From: Halobacteriales archaeon QS_1_68_17
GTDB lineage: Archaea > Halobacteriota > Halobacteria > Halobacteriales > Haloarculaceae
Assembly: GCA_003021105.1 (NCBI GenBank)
Contig: PXRG01000028.1
Location: 1 to 47,108 of the forward strand
Reading direction: 5' to 3'
DNA length: 47,108 nt
Below, piece by piece: positions 1-8,150 of this stretch (its first letter is position 1; each line of letters starts with the position of its first letter). The position numbers and the translations under genes are program-made. The notes beneath the pieces were generated by a model, which was given only the letters and a program-made list of their open reading frames with translations, was not told where the DNA came from and made no database searches.

Positions 1-641
1 CCGTCCAGCGTCGTCTTGACGTGGAGCACGCCGTGGGTCGCGGGGTGGTGTGGCCCCACGTTGAGGAACATCGTGTCCGAGTCGTCGCCGCGGTGGTCCT
101 CCTGGAGGGGGTTGGCGTGTTCGCGGAGGGTGACGATCTGTGGCTGGCTCTGGTCGTAGTCGAGCGAGAGGGGGTGACCCTGCCAGGTTTCGGGCAGGAG
201 AATCCGCCGGAGGTCCGGGTGGCCCTCGTAGTCGATACCAACGAGGTCGTAGGCCTCCCGCTCGTGCCACTCGGCGGTCTTGTAGACCCCGGAGGCGGTC
301 CCGTTCCGGGGGTCGTCTTTCGGGGACGGCACCACCACTGACAGCTCCTGGGTGGGGTCGGCGTACTTTTTGAGGTGGTAGATCGACTCGTAGCGGTCGG
401 CGTACTCCTGGGCGGTCAGACACGAGAGGTGGTCGAACCCGGCTTCCCGTTTGAGCGTCGAGAGGACCGCCTCGACATCGTCCGGCCTGATCACGAACCC
501 CTCGGCGTTGACGTGCTCCTCGCGGTCGAGCACCCGGTCGCCCAGCAGTTCCGCCAGCGCGTCGTCGTCGACCTCCCCGTCCTCGGTGACCCCGACTTCG
601 GTCGAGGCCGGGACGTCGGGTTCGGGTTCTTCGAGACTCAT
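1..641 (-). CDS. nuoCD: NADH-quinone oxidoreductase subunit C/D, fused (3' end outside window)
   Basis: Membrane-peripheral subunit of a complex I-like (Nuo/Fpo type) oxidoreductase that links electron transfer to quinone reduction. I translated the minus strand from the ATG at 641. It gives an acidic N-terminus, then a NuoC (30 kDa subunit) domain with the family stretch HEREAYDLVGI and GHPDLRRILLPETW. It then runs into the start of a NuoD (49 kDa) domain, NVGPHHPATHGVLH, before leaving the window at base 1. The frame stays open to the edge, so only about 213 codons are visible. The C/D fusion is usual in haloarchaea (family knowledge). The start overlaps the nuoB stop in an ATGA (641-638), implying translational coupling in one operon. 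Confidence 0.95.
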   Translation of the reverse strand, partial: MSLEEPEPDVPASTEVGVTEDGEVDDDALAELLGDRVLDREEHVNAEGFVIRPDDVEAVLSTLKREAGFDHLSCLTAQEYADRYESIYHLKKYADPTQELSVVVPSPKDDPRNGTASGVYKTAEWHEREAYDLVGIDYEGHPDLRRILLPETWQGHPLSLDYDQSQPQIVTLREHANPLQEDHRGDDSDTMFLNVGPHHPATHGVLHVKTTLD

Positions 642-1342
642 GGCGAATCAGCCCAGTTGTACCGCATCACGAGGTCGTCCTCGTCGATCTGGTCCGCGAG
701 TTTGTCGACCAGTTCGTCGCGTTCGAGCTCGCCGAACTGTTCGAGTTCGTATGGCTTGACCGTCACCGGCGAGGATTCGCCGTTGGCGATCCGCTCCTGG
801 AGTTTGGCGACGCCGTAGATGAGCGCCTCCGGCCGGGGCGGACAGCCGGGGACGTGGATGTCGACGGGGATGACCTCCTCGGCCCCCTTGACGACGTTGT
901 ACCCCTCCTGGAACGGGCCGCCGGAGATGGTACACGACCCCATGCCGACGACGAATTTCGGTGCGGGCATCTGGTCGTAGACCCGCTTCATCCGGGGGGC
1001 GAACTTCGAGACGATGGTCCCCGGGACGATGATCACGTCGGCCTGGCGCGGCGACGCACGCGGCACGCCCGCGCCGAACCGGTCGAGGTCGTGTTTGATC
1101 GCGTATGTGTGGATCATCTCGATGCTACAGCAGGCGATCCCGAACTGCAGCATGAACATCGAGGAGCCCCTGACCCAGTTCATGAACTTGTCGAACTTGG
1201 TGAGGATGAACGGCGTCGACCCCATCGCCTCGCGGAGCCGGGAGTTGAACCGGCTGTCGACGCCCTCCCCCATCCGGGCGTCCTGGGTCGACTCGATGGT
1301 CGCCGCTCCCTGCGCGTCTTTCGGCGGATCGTGGCTGCTCAT
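638..1342 (-). CDS. nuoB: NADH-quinone oxidoreductase subunit B
   Basis: Carries the N2 [4Fe-4S] cluster that passes electrons to quinone in complex I-like enzymes. The protein is 234 aa. The cluster ligands are visible as the tandem cysteines in GIACCSIEM, the Cys of VGMGSCTISGG, and VPGCPPRPE. I chose the ATG at 1342 because it overlaps the nuoA stop as ATGA and because the longer reading frame upstream is only the nuoA gene in another frame. The N-terminal roughly 45 residues are an acidic haloarchaeal extension. It ends with an ATGA overlap into nuoCD, so nuoA, nuoB and nuoCD are tightly coupled. Identification is secure. The electron donor of the complex cannot be judged from these subunits. 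Confidence 0.97.
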   Translation of the reverse strand: MSSHDPPKDAQGAATIESTQDARMGEGVDSRFNSRLREAMGSTPFILTKFDKFMNWVRGSSMFMLQFGIACCSIEMIHTYAIKHDLDRFGAGVPRASPRQADVIIVPGTIVSKFAPRMKRVYDQMPAPKFVVGMGSCTISGGPFQEGYNVVKGAEEVIPVDIHVPGCPPRPEALIYGVAKLQERIANGESSPVTVKPYELEQFGELERDELVDKLADQIDEDDLVMRYNWADSP

Positions 1343-1755
1343 TGTTGTCTGGTCCTCCGTTGGCTGTTGGCCCGCGGACTGCGGACCCACTTGACCGCGC
1401 CGTTGCGCCACGCCCACGCGAGCGCGATGACGAGGACGCCGATGAATACGAGCATCGGGAGCAGGGCCCTCGTCAGGCCGACCCCACTCTCCAGTGCGTC
1501 GCGGTAGATGACCGTCCACGGGAAGATGAGGACGGTCTCGATGTCGAAGACGACGAACAACAGCGCGACCATGTAGTACTGGATATTAAAGCGGATGCGC
1601 GTGTCCCCCGTCGGCACCTCGCCGCTCTCGTAGGTGGCGCGTTTCCCCTGCTCCGGCACGCTCGGGCGCAAGAGCGAGGAAATCACCATCATTCCGACCG
1701 GGATCAGGATCCCGACGAGTCCGAGCGCCCCGATCGCTATCCATGGGTTACTCAT
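1339..1755 (-). CDS. nuoA: NADH-quinone oxidoreductase subunit A
   Basis: Small membrane subunit (ND3 family) of the proton-pumping arm of complex I-like enzymes. The protein is 138 aa with three hydrophobic segments at about 6-28, 59-81 and 95-115. The ND3 signature is present at the second segment as FVVFDIET, preceded by a loop containing YESGEVPTGDTRIRF that matches the conserved cytosolic/periplasmic loop. The ATG at 1755 is the first of the operon. It is followed without a gap by nuoB (ATGA overlap at 1342-1339). Upstream (1756-1800) is an AT-richer stretch that probably contains the operon promoter. Confidence 0.96.
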   Translation of the reverse strand: MSNPWIAIGALGLVGILIPVGMMVISSLLRPSVPEQGKRATYESGEVPTGDTRIRFNIQYYMVALLFVVFDIETVLIFPWTVIYRDALESGVGLTRALLPMLVFIGVLVIALAWAWRNGAVKWVRSPRANSQRRTRQQ

Positions 1756-1941
1756 CCGTTGGCACCTATCGGTTTGATGGTTAGAAGTGATGGCATATAA
1801 GGGTTCATTCTTCCGCTTTCCCGCCGCGTCCGCCGCCGACGCCGCGGTCGGTTCCGGCGTTCGCTGTCTCCCGATACGGTCCTTCGAGACCGGCGGTACC
1901 GACGTTCGTCGAGGTTCGGCGGGCGCGGTTGGTCGGTAGTG
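1756..1941. other. Intergenic region upstream of nuoA
   Basis: About 186 bp between the HEAT-repeat gene stop and nuoA, both on the minus strand. The part next to nuoA is AT-richer (GGCATATAAGGG at about 1793-1804). On the minus strand this offers a TATA-like element roughly 40-50 nt ahead of the nuoA ATG, the likely operon promoter. The rest is GC-rich with no gene that I can support; the reading frames here are basic, arginine-rich shadows. Confidence 0.5.
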
Positions 1942-2880
1942 TCAAGCGGCCGAAACTGCCCAGGACGCGAGGCGGCGGACGTCGGGGTCCGCGTCCGCGT
2001 CGGCGAGCGCCGATACGGCGTCGAGCGCGGACGCCGCCGCCGGGTCGCCGGCCGACGCCAGGCGACCGAGCGCCCGGCAGGCGTTGCGTCGCGCCCGCGG
2101 GTCGTCGGCCTCCAGGAGTTCGACGAGCGCGGGAACGGCCGCCGAGACGGCCGCCGGATGCTCGCGCGCGATCGCGGCGATCCCGGCGGCCGCGTTCGTC
2201 CGGGGTCCGGGCTCCCCCTCCTCGACTGCCGCGAGCAGTACCTCCGCGTGCTGTTCGACATCGGCCGGTCGGTGTCTGGCGACGTTGGCGAGCACCGCCA
2301 CGGCGTTGGCGCGGACAGGTCCCCGCCCGTGGCGTGCCAGTTCCGCCACGTCGTCCCGCGCGTCCGCGGGCAGCGTCCCACACCAGTCAGCGACGCTGGC
2401 CAGCGCCGAGAGGGCATTGACCGCGCGGCCCCCGTCGTCGGTGGTGGCGTCCGCGAGAGACGGGACCGCGGGACGGACGGCGTCGGGGTAGGCCGAGGCG
2501 ATCCTGCTCAGGACGTAGGTGGCCCCGCGGCGGACCCCCTCGGCGTCGTCGTCGAGCAGCGCGGCGAGCATCGGGACCAGGTCGATCAGCGGCGCGGGGT
2601 CCGCGTCCGCGATCTCGGCCAGACAGTCGGTCGCGGGGGCGTTGAGACCGCGGTCGTCGGAAAGCGAGAGGCGCGCGCCGACCTCGCCGGCCACCGACGC
2701 GACGGCATCCGGCCGATCGTCCGCGAGGGCCGCGAGACACGAGAGGAGGTGGCGGTCGACGGACGGGGAGTGGCGGGACCGCAACAGCGCGGCGACGCTG
2801 GCGAAGTCGACGGTACCGGGGGCAGTGCGTGCCCTGTCGTGGAGGTCGGTCGCGCGGTCGTACGGAGTCCGGTCGGGCAT
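1942..2880 (-). CDS. HEAT-repeat protein
   Basis: Predicted soluble alpha-solenoid of 312 aa, built of repeated helical pairs of HEAT/PBS-lyase type. Recurring units such as VRRGATYVLSRIASAYPDAV, RANAVAVLANVARHRPADV, PRTNAAAGIAAIAREHPAAV and ARRNACRALGRLASAGDPAA repeat roughly every 35-40 residues through most of the length. The ATG at 2880 (MPDRTPYD) is preferred; an upstream start at 2913 would add 11 non-acidic residues. No catalytic motif is visible. Such proteins usually act as protein-binding scaffolds, but the partner is unknown. It lies 68 bp from purE on the same strand, with no functional link evident. Confidence 0.85.
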   Translation of the reverse strand: MPDRTPYDRATDLHDRARTAPGTVDFASVAALLRSRHSPSVDRHLLSCLAALADDRPDAVASVAGEVGARLSLSDDRGLNAPATDCLAEIADADPAPLIDLVPMLAALLDDDAEGVRRGATYVLSRIASAYPDAVRPAVPSLADATTDDGGRAVNALSALASVADWCGTLPADARDDVAELARHGRGPVRANAVAVLANVARHRPADVEQHAEVLLAAVEEGEPGPRTNAAAGIAAIAREHPAAVSAAVPALVELLEADDPRARRNACRALGRLASAGDPAAASALDAVSALADADADPDVRRLASWAVSAA

Positions 2881-2948
2881 CGTCACCCGAGCCTGATTCC
2901 CGGCCCGTATCAAACTACCGCAAGACGCCCGGCGGACGTAAGACGAGC

Positions 2949-3593
2949 TTACTCCCGGCCGGTGCGGAAGTCCGGCGTGCCGGACTCGTGGAGTCGCCGC
3001 GAGACGTCGCCGACGTCCGTCTGGAGGTTCTCGTGGTACGCGACCAGTCGCTGGCGCAATTCCCCGTGGTCGCGCGCGAGAATCTGGGCCGCCGAGAGCG
3101 CGGCGTTGAACGACTTGCCGGCGTCGACGGCCGTGATCGGCGCGCCCTGTGGCATCCCGATCACCGAGTCGACGGACTTCTCCTGGACGGGGACGCCGAT
3201 GACCGGTAGCGGGTAAGCGATGGAGGCGGTCATGTTCGGCAGGTCGGCCGACTTCCCACCCGCGCCCGCAATGATCACCTCTACCCCCCGCGCCTCGGCG
3301 GTTTCGCCGTAGGCGTACATCAGTTCGGGCGTCCGGTGGGCCGAGACGACGAACGTCTCGAAGGTGAACCGCTCCGCCGGCGGGTCGTCGTAGTCGGTCT
3401 GCTCGGCAAAGCCCAGGTGTTCGGTGAAGGCGTCGTGCGCGCCGGGGCGGCCGGACTCCGACCCGGCCATCACGTCGAGATCCGAGTCGGATCCCATGAT
3501 GACCCCGACGTCGGGCGTCTCGGCGGCCGGCCTGTCGCGGTCGGCCTCCTCGTGGAACTGGTCGATCAGCGACTGGACGCTTGCAGACGGCAT
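2949..3593 (-). CDS. purE: N5-carboxyaminoimidazole ribonucleotide mutase PurE
   Basis: Converts N5-CAIR to CAIR in de novo purine synthesis, acting after PurK. The protein is 214 aa. The class I PurE core is clear: GVIMGSDSDLDVM near residue 30, FVVSAHRTPELM, VIIAGAGGKSADLPNM, YPLPVIGVPV and IGMPQGAPI. An N-terminal roughly 25-residue extension and a segment of about 35 residues between the SDSD motif and SAHRTP (SESGRPGAHDAF onward) make it longer than the usual 160-170 aa. Acidic insertions of this kind are common in haloarchaea. It sits 31 bp downstream of purK on the same strand, so the two are probably co-transcribed. Confidence 0.96.
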   Translation of the reverse strand: MPSASVQSLIDQFHEEADRDRPAAETPDVGVIMGSDSDLDVMAGSESGRPGAHDAFTEHLGFAEQTDYDDPPAERFTFETFVVSAHRTPELMYAYGETAEARGVEVIIAGAGGKSADLPNMTASIAYPLPVIGVPVQEKSVDSVIGMPQGAPITAVDAGKSFNAALSAAQILARDHGELRQRLVAYHENLQTDVGDVSRRLHESGTPDFRTGRE

Positions 3594-3624
3594 GGCTGGC
3601 GCTCCGGTGGGACCGACCGTAAGC

Positions 3625-4821
3625 CTATCTCTCCGCCCGGAACGTCAGCCCCGATTTCAGGTCGCGGGCGCGCGATAGCACCGACCCCGGACCCGCGTCC
3701 GCGCCCGTCAGCGTGACGTGGCCCATCTTCCGGAGGTCGTACACCTCGCGTTTGCCGTACCAGTGGAGGTGCGCCGCGGCCGTTTCGAGGACGGCCCGCT
3801 CGCCGTGGAGCCGCGCGGGCTGTCGGTCCGCGACGTCGCCGAGGATGTTCGCCGTCGCCGTGGGGAACCGCCGTTCGGTGGACCCGAGCGGCAGGCCCGT
3901 CACGCCCCTGACGTGCTGTTCGAACTGGGAGGTGTGACACCCCTCGATTGTCCAGTGGCCGGAGTTGTGCGGCCGCGGGGCGATCTCGTTGAGGAGGACG
4001 TCGCAGTCGGGCGTCTCGAACAGTTCGATGCCGTAGACGCCCCGCCCTTCCATCACGTCGAGGACGTCCCGCGCGACGGCCTCGGCCCGCTCCAGCACCG
4101 CCTCGTCGGTGCGCGCGGGCGAGACGGTCTCCCGGAGGATTTCCGCCTCGTGGATGGTCTCGGTGACGGGGAACGTGTCCCGCGCGTCCGTGCCCTGGCA
4201 GCCGATGACGGCGAGTTCGCGCTCGAAGTCGACGAACTCCTCGACCATCGCCGCGCCGGCGGGATCGTCGGGCGTCGCGCCCGGCGCGGCCCCGACGATG
4301 GCCGCGAAGGCGTCCTCGACGTCTCCGGGCGACTCGACGGGGACGTTCCCCCGGCCGTCGTATCCCCCCTCTCTGGCCTTGAGCATCGCGGGGTAGCCCA
4401 GGTCGTCGAGCGCCCGCCGGAGGTTCGCGGCGGAGTCGACCGCGCGGTAGTCGGGAACGGGTACGCCCGCCTCGCCGAGCCGCTCCTTCTGGACGTACTT
4501 GTCCTGGATGATCCGGAGCGTTTCCGGCGCGGGGTGGACCGGGACGCCGGCCTCTTCGCCGGCCCGTTCGAGCGCGTCCGGGTCCGCGAGTTCGATCTCG
4601 AAGGTGAGGTAGTCCGCGCGGTCGGCCAGCGTGCGGACGGTCCCGGGGTCGTCGAAGTCGCCGACGACCTGGTCGCGGACGACCGGCGACGCCGGGCAGT
4701 CGGGCGTGGGATCCGAGACGACGACCTCGACGCCGAGCGGGGCCGCGGCCTCCCCCATCATCCGGCCGAGTTGCCCGCCGCCGACGACGCCGAGGGTCGG
4801 TCCTGGCGAGGTGAGTGTCAT
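3625..4821 (-). CDS. purK: N5-carboxyaminoimidazole ribonucleotide synthase PurK
   Basis: ATP-grasp enzyme that carboxylates AIR with bicarbonate and ATP to N5-CAIR for purine synthesis. The protein is 398 aa from the ATG at 4821. Evidence includes the N-terminal TLGVVGGGQLGRMM nucleotide-binding turn, the ATP-grasp segment MLKAREGGYDGRGN, VEEFVDFERELAVI, and the C-terminal NEIAPRPHNSGHWTIEGC with the HTSQFEQH motif typical of PurK. The longer open frame upstream (to 5031) is a shadow of the next gene. It lies upstream of purE in the same direction with 31 bp between them, consistent with a purKE operon. Confidence 0.97.
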   Translation of the reverse strand: MTLTSPGPTLGVVGGGQLGRMMGEAAAPLGVEVVVSDPTPDCPASPVVRDQVVGDFDDPGTVRTLADRADYLTFEIELADPDALERAGEEAGVPVHPAPETLRIIQDKYVQKERLGEAGVPVPDYRAVDSAANLRRALDDLGYPAMLKAREGGYDGRGNVPVESPGDVEDAFAAIVGAAPGATPDDPAGAAMVEEFVDFERELAVIGCQGTDARDTFPVTETIHEAEILRETVSPARTDEAVLERAEAVARDVLDVMEGRGVYGIELFETPDCDVLLNEIAPRPHNSGHWTIEGCHTSQFEQHVRGVTGLPLGSTERRFPTATANILGDVADRQPARLHGERAVLETAAAHLHWYGKREVYDLRKMGHVTLTGADAGPGSVLSRARDLKSGLTFRAER

Positions 4822-4882
4822 ACGGCCGGGTTCCCGACCGACCCGGATAAGCGTTGCCTCACGCGGTGCAACACCGCGGCGA
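4822..4882. other. Short spacer with hairpin upstream of purK
   Basis: Sixty-one bases separate the Agl23-like gene stop from purK. They contain GTTGC...GCAAC arms near 4852-4873, able to form a small hairpin. On the minus strand this could act as terminator for the upstream membrane protein gene, or it may simply be incidental. An AT-poor sequence leaves the purK promoter undefined. Confidence 0.3.
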
Positions 4883-6664
4883 CTACCGGGACACCCGTGC
4901 GTTCCCGTCGCCCGCGCTCCCCTGGCGTGCCGCGTCGCCAGCGTCGGCGTATTCGGGGGCGACGAAGACGGTCGTCTCGGTGCCGTACCGCCGGAGCTTG
5001 TACGTCGTGCTCTCGTAGTCCACCTGGGCACTCACGACGCTCTCCTGGCTGCTCCGGACGATGACGACGGGCGGTATCTCTCCGCCGGCGGCCATCGAGG
5101 AGAGTTGCGACTGCCCCTTCGCGCAGGTCACCTCGACGTCGTGGAGCGAGAAGTACCACGGCAGCGGTAAGGCGTTGAACCACTTCGCGCACGCGGGTTC
5201 GCGCGTGGCGGTCGCGTCCCCGTCGACGAAAAACTCCCCGTAGAGGAGGACGTCGGCCCCCGCCCGCTCGTCGGCGGCGGCGGCAGCCATCTGCCGGACC
5301 GCGGGGTCGATGTCGTCCGCCGGCTGGGCGTACTGGACGACGTCGTTGCCGTCGGCCTGGGGTTCGAGGTAGGAGGTGTGGACGGCCATCCCGCCGACCT
5401 GTCCCGCCGCGACCAGGAGCAACAGCACCGCCATGCCGACGCTGATCCAGTCGTCCGCGGCGAGTCCCTCGCGGCCCCACCGATAGATCAGTCCCACCCC
5501 CACGGCCGCCGGAACCGCCAGCGGAACGATCGCGTGCATCGTCGCCCACGGTGCCTTGATGTCGGTGATGATCGGGTAGCCCAGCACCGAGACGAACCCC
5601 CAGTAGAAGGCAAACGAGACCAGGTCGCGCGGCCCCTCCTCGGCGTACCGGTCGACGAGAAAGCCCACGACCGCGAACAGACACAGCGCCAGCGCGCCGT
5701 AGCGGAGCGTCACGAGGAAATCAGCGAGGTACGGCAGGTAGGCGTGGTCCTGGTGGCCGCCGCTGACCCACAGGCTGTAGAACTCGCTCCAGGTACCGAT
5801 CGTTGCCTCCCGAATGACGGCCGGGATCATGGCCGGTTCGCCGACCGCCTTCCGGAGTCCGGGGCCGTCCTCGGAGGCGGCCCGCGGCGCGTAGAAGAAC
5901 ACGATGACGGCCAGAAACTCCACGGCACCCACGAGCAGGGAGGGCAGCCACGCGAGCGCGCCGTTCCAGCCGCGACGGGCGTAGCTACCGAGCACTGCCG
6001 TCCACTCGTGGTCCCGGTCCCGGGCGCGGAACAGCCGGTGATCGAGCAACAGCGCCGTCGCGCCGACCCACGTGACCACGTAGAGCAGCGCGTTCTCCTT
6101 GGCGGTGAACGCGACCGACAGCAGCGCCACGCCCGCGAAGAAGCTGCCCCGGCTCCCGGTGTCGATAGCGCGGACGAAGAGCGCGAACGCCCCGAACATC
6201 CCGAACGCGACGATCGGATCGCCGCGCATGAACCGCGAGTAGTACAGCAGAATCGGGTTCGCCGCCAGGAACAGCGCCAACGCGACGGTCTCGACGGCCC
6301 GGAGCCGGTGGCGGAGCGCCAGTGCCGCCAGCGGGACCAGCCCGCCCACCACCGCAGCGGCCAGCCGCATCGTCCCGTCGCCGGCCCCCAGCAGGTCGAA
6401 CAGGAGCCTGTTGACGTGGTGGTAGAAGGGCCCGTGGATGATCGGCCGGTACTCGTAGTTGCCCGTCGCGGCGAACTCGAGAATCCAGTAGGCGACTCGC
6501 GCCTCGTCCCAGTGGGCGACCCGGTCGCCGAGCGCGAACAGGCGCGCGACGAGCGCGAGGATCGTCACCCCGGAGACCGCAACGGTAACCCTGTCGACTC
6601 CCAGTTCGCGGAACAGTGAGTCCCGGTTTCCGAGGGCCCGGATCCGGTCCTCCACGGTACCCAT
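4883..6664 (-). CDS. Agl23-like (TIGR03663) multi-pass membrane protein
   Basis: Large integral membrane protein of 593 aa resembling the haloarchaeal family described as flippase activity-associated protein Agl23. The fold is that of GT-C/PMT-like glycosyltransferases. The first luminal loop has the acidic motif VAHWDEARVAYW at about residues 50-61, followed by a histidine-rich NYEYRPIIHGPFYHHV. About ten to twelve hydrophobic segments follow up to residue 435, then a soluble, probably extracellular, C-terminal domain of about 150 aa. By family knowledge it should act on dolichol-linked sugars in N-glycosylation or lipid-linked glycan handling. The exact substrate is unknown. It stands alone here, without other agl genes. 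Confidence 0.8.
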   Translation of the reverse strand: MGTVEDRIRALGNRDSLFRELGVDRVTVAVSGVTILALVARLFALGDRVAHWDEARVAYWILEFAATGNYEYRPIIHGPFYHHVNRLLFDLLGAGDGTMRLAAAVVGGLVPLAALALRHRLRAVETVALALFLAANPILLYYSRFMRGDPIVAFGMFGAFALFVRAIDTGSRGSFFAGVALLSVAFTAKENALLYVVTWVGATALLLDHRLFRARDRDHEWTAVLGSYARRGWNGALAWLPSLLVGAVEFLAVIVFFYAPRAASEDGPGLRKAVGEPAMIPAVIREATIGTWSEFYSLWVSGGHQDHAYLPYLADFLVTLRYGALALCLFAVVGFLVDRYAEEGPRDLVSFAFYWGFVSVLGYPIITDIKAPWATMHAIVPLAVPAAVGVGLIYRWGREGLAADDWISVGMAVLLLLVAAGQVGGMAVHTSYLEPQADGNDVVQYAQPADDIDPAVRQMAAAAADERAGADVLLYGEFFVDGDATATREPACAKWFNALPLPWYFSLHDVEVTCAKGQSQLSSMAAGGEIPPVVIVRSSQESVVSAQVDYESTTYKLRRYGTETTVFVAPEYADAGDAARQGSAGDGNARVSR

Positions 6665-6793
6665 GTCGTTCTCTCCCTCTGCGTCCTGGCTTAGAACCCT
6701 TTTGGATGTCGCAAACCGGCCGTCGCGTCCCGCCGGAAACGCCGCGCAACCGGAAGGGAAACGCTCTTAGCACAGACAGACCGACCACCACGC

Positions 6794-8107
6794 ATGAGCA
6801 ACGGGGACGACGAGCCAGCGGACGGTGACGACGGCGGCGACGACGGCGGCGGCGACGACGGCGGCGAGGTCGAGACCGCGGTGACCGCCGACTCGCTGTC
6901 GGAACGCCTCGACGAGGCCGAGGCGTCGCTCGAGGAGGCGGAGACGGAGGCCGACCTCGACGCGGTCGAGGCGACCCTCGACGAGGTCGAGGCGGACCTG
7001 GCGGCCGCGGACCTGCCCGAACCCGAAGACGAGGAGGAGGACGACCCGGCCGAGCAACTCGACTCCGAACTGGCGACGCTCCGGGAGGAACTCGAAGCGC
7101 AACGCGGTCCGTACGCCGAGGACGTCCAGTCGGAGATCGAAACGGCCGAGTCGACGCTGACGGACACGGAGTGGACCGAGACCGGCGAATCGGAGGTCGT
7201 CGCGCCGGTCGAGTCGTTCGTGGAAACGGCGGGCGAGCACCTCGACGCGTCGTTCGCGGTCGATGACGAGTCCCCCGAGGGGCTGGCGGGGACGCTGGCC
7301 GACGTCTGCGAGGCGGTCGGGGACGCGGGTCTCGACCCGGACGAGGACGCCGAGACCATCGGAGCGCTGCTGGGCGCGGCCGAGGAGCTACGGGACGGCC
7401 TGGACGACGCCGAGGAGTGGGACGACCTCACGGTCCGCGAGAAACTCGACTACGAGGGGTTCTACGACGTGCTCGACCCCGAGAACCGGAAGGACTACCC
7501 GCCGGAGTGGGGCGCGGTCAAGATCTACGAGAAACAGTACCGTGCGGGCGAGAACCAGGCCGAGGCCGTCGACCACGTCCTGACGGCGCTCGACCGCCTC
7601 ACCTCCGAGTTCATGCAGGAGAACATCCTGGTCTCGCTCAAGCGGATGGCCCCGCCCGAGGCGGCCGAGGAACTCCGCTCTCGCGCCCAGCGCCGGACGA
7701 AACCGCCCATCGAGATCCTCGGGAAGATCGGCGACGAGGAGGCTCTGGAGACGCTCCACGACTTCATCGACGACGAGGGCGACGTTGCCCTCCAGAAGAC
7801 GACACTCCGGGCGATCGGCGAGATCGGTAGCGAGGAGTCCGTCGAACCCGTGGCCCAGAACCTCGTCGCCGACGACGAGGCGGTCCGCAGCCAGGCGGCC
7901 CGCACCCTCGGCCTCCTCGGGGACACGCGGGCCATCGAACCGCTGGCCGACGTCCTCTCGGACGACGATTCCGACACCGTCCGCGCGAGCGCCGCGTGGG
8001 CGCTCAACCAGATCGGTACCGAACGCGCCCTGGAAGTCGTCACCGACTACACCGACGACAGCGCCTACATCGTCCAGGCCGAGGCCGAGAAAGCACTCTC
8101 CGCGTAA
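6794..8107 (+). CDS. HEAT-repeat protein with acidic coiled-coil N-terminus
   Basis: 437 aa. Residues 1-30 are a low-complexity Asp/Gly tract. Residues about 35-150 form heptad-like acidic coiled coil (SERLDEAEASLEEAE, DAVEATLDEVEADL). A conserved middle segment contains LTVREKLDYEGFYDVLDPENRKDYPPEWGA-type sequence. The last 150 residues are HEAT/PBS-lyase repeats (ALETLHDFIDDEGDVALQKT, SVEPVAQNLVADDEAVRSQA, AIEPLADVLSDDDSDTVRAS). Probably a cytosolic scaffold conserved in haloarchaea. No enzymatic residue can be named. Its start is the ATG at 6794, with a TATA-like CTCTTAGC about 30 nt upstream. The coding sequence ends 43 bp before the PLD gene, which may share its transcript. Confidence 0.85.
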   Translation: MSNGDDEPADGDDGGDDGGGDDGGEVETAVTADSLSERLDEAEASLEEAETEADLDAVEATLDEVEADLAAADLPEPEDEEEDDPAEQLDSELATLREELEAQRGPYAEDVQSEIETAESTLTDTEWTETGESEVVAPVESFVETAGEHLDASFAVDDESPEGLAGTLADVCEAVGDAGLDPDEDAETIGALLGAAEELRDGLDDAEEWDDLTVREKLDYEGFYDVLDPENRKDYPPEWGAVKIYEKQYRAGENQAEAVDHVLTALDRLTSEFMQENILVSLKRMAPPEAAEELRSRAQRRTKPPIEILGKIGDEEALETLHDFIDDEGDVALQKTTLRAIGEIGSEESVEPVAQNLVADDEAVRSQAARTLGLLGDTRAIEPLADVLSDDDSDTVRASAAWALNQIGTERALEVVTDYTDDSAYIVQAEAEKALSA

Positions 8108-8150
8108 TTCGCGCGAACGTTTTTCAGTCGTCGGGCGACCACCCGGCCAC

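Noticed and set aside
638-1519. A longer 293-aa NuoB
   Set aside because: The extra 59 N-terminal residues are Arg-rich and come from reading nuoA out of frame. The ATGA overlap at 1342 marks the true start.
1752-2420. Arg- and Pro-rich open frames on both strands over the HEAT gene
   Set aside because: Shadow frames caused by very high GC. The acidic HEAT-repeat frame has the correct haloarchaeal composition.
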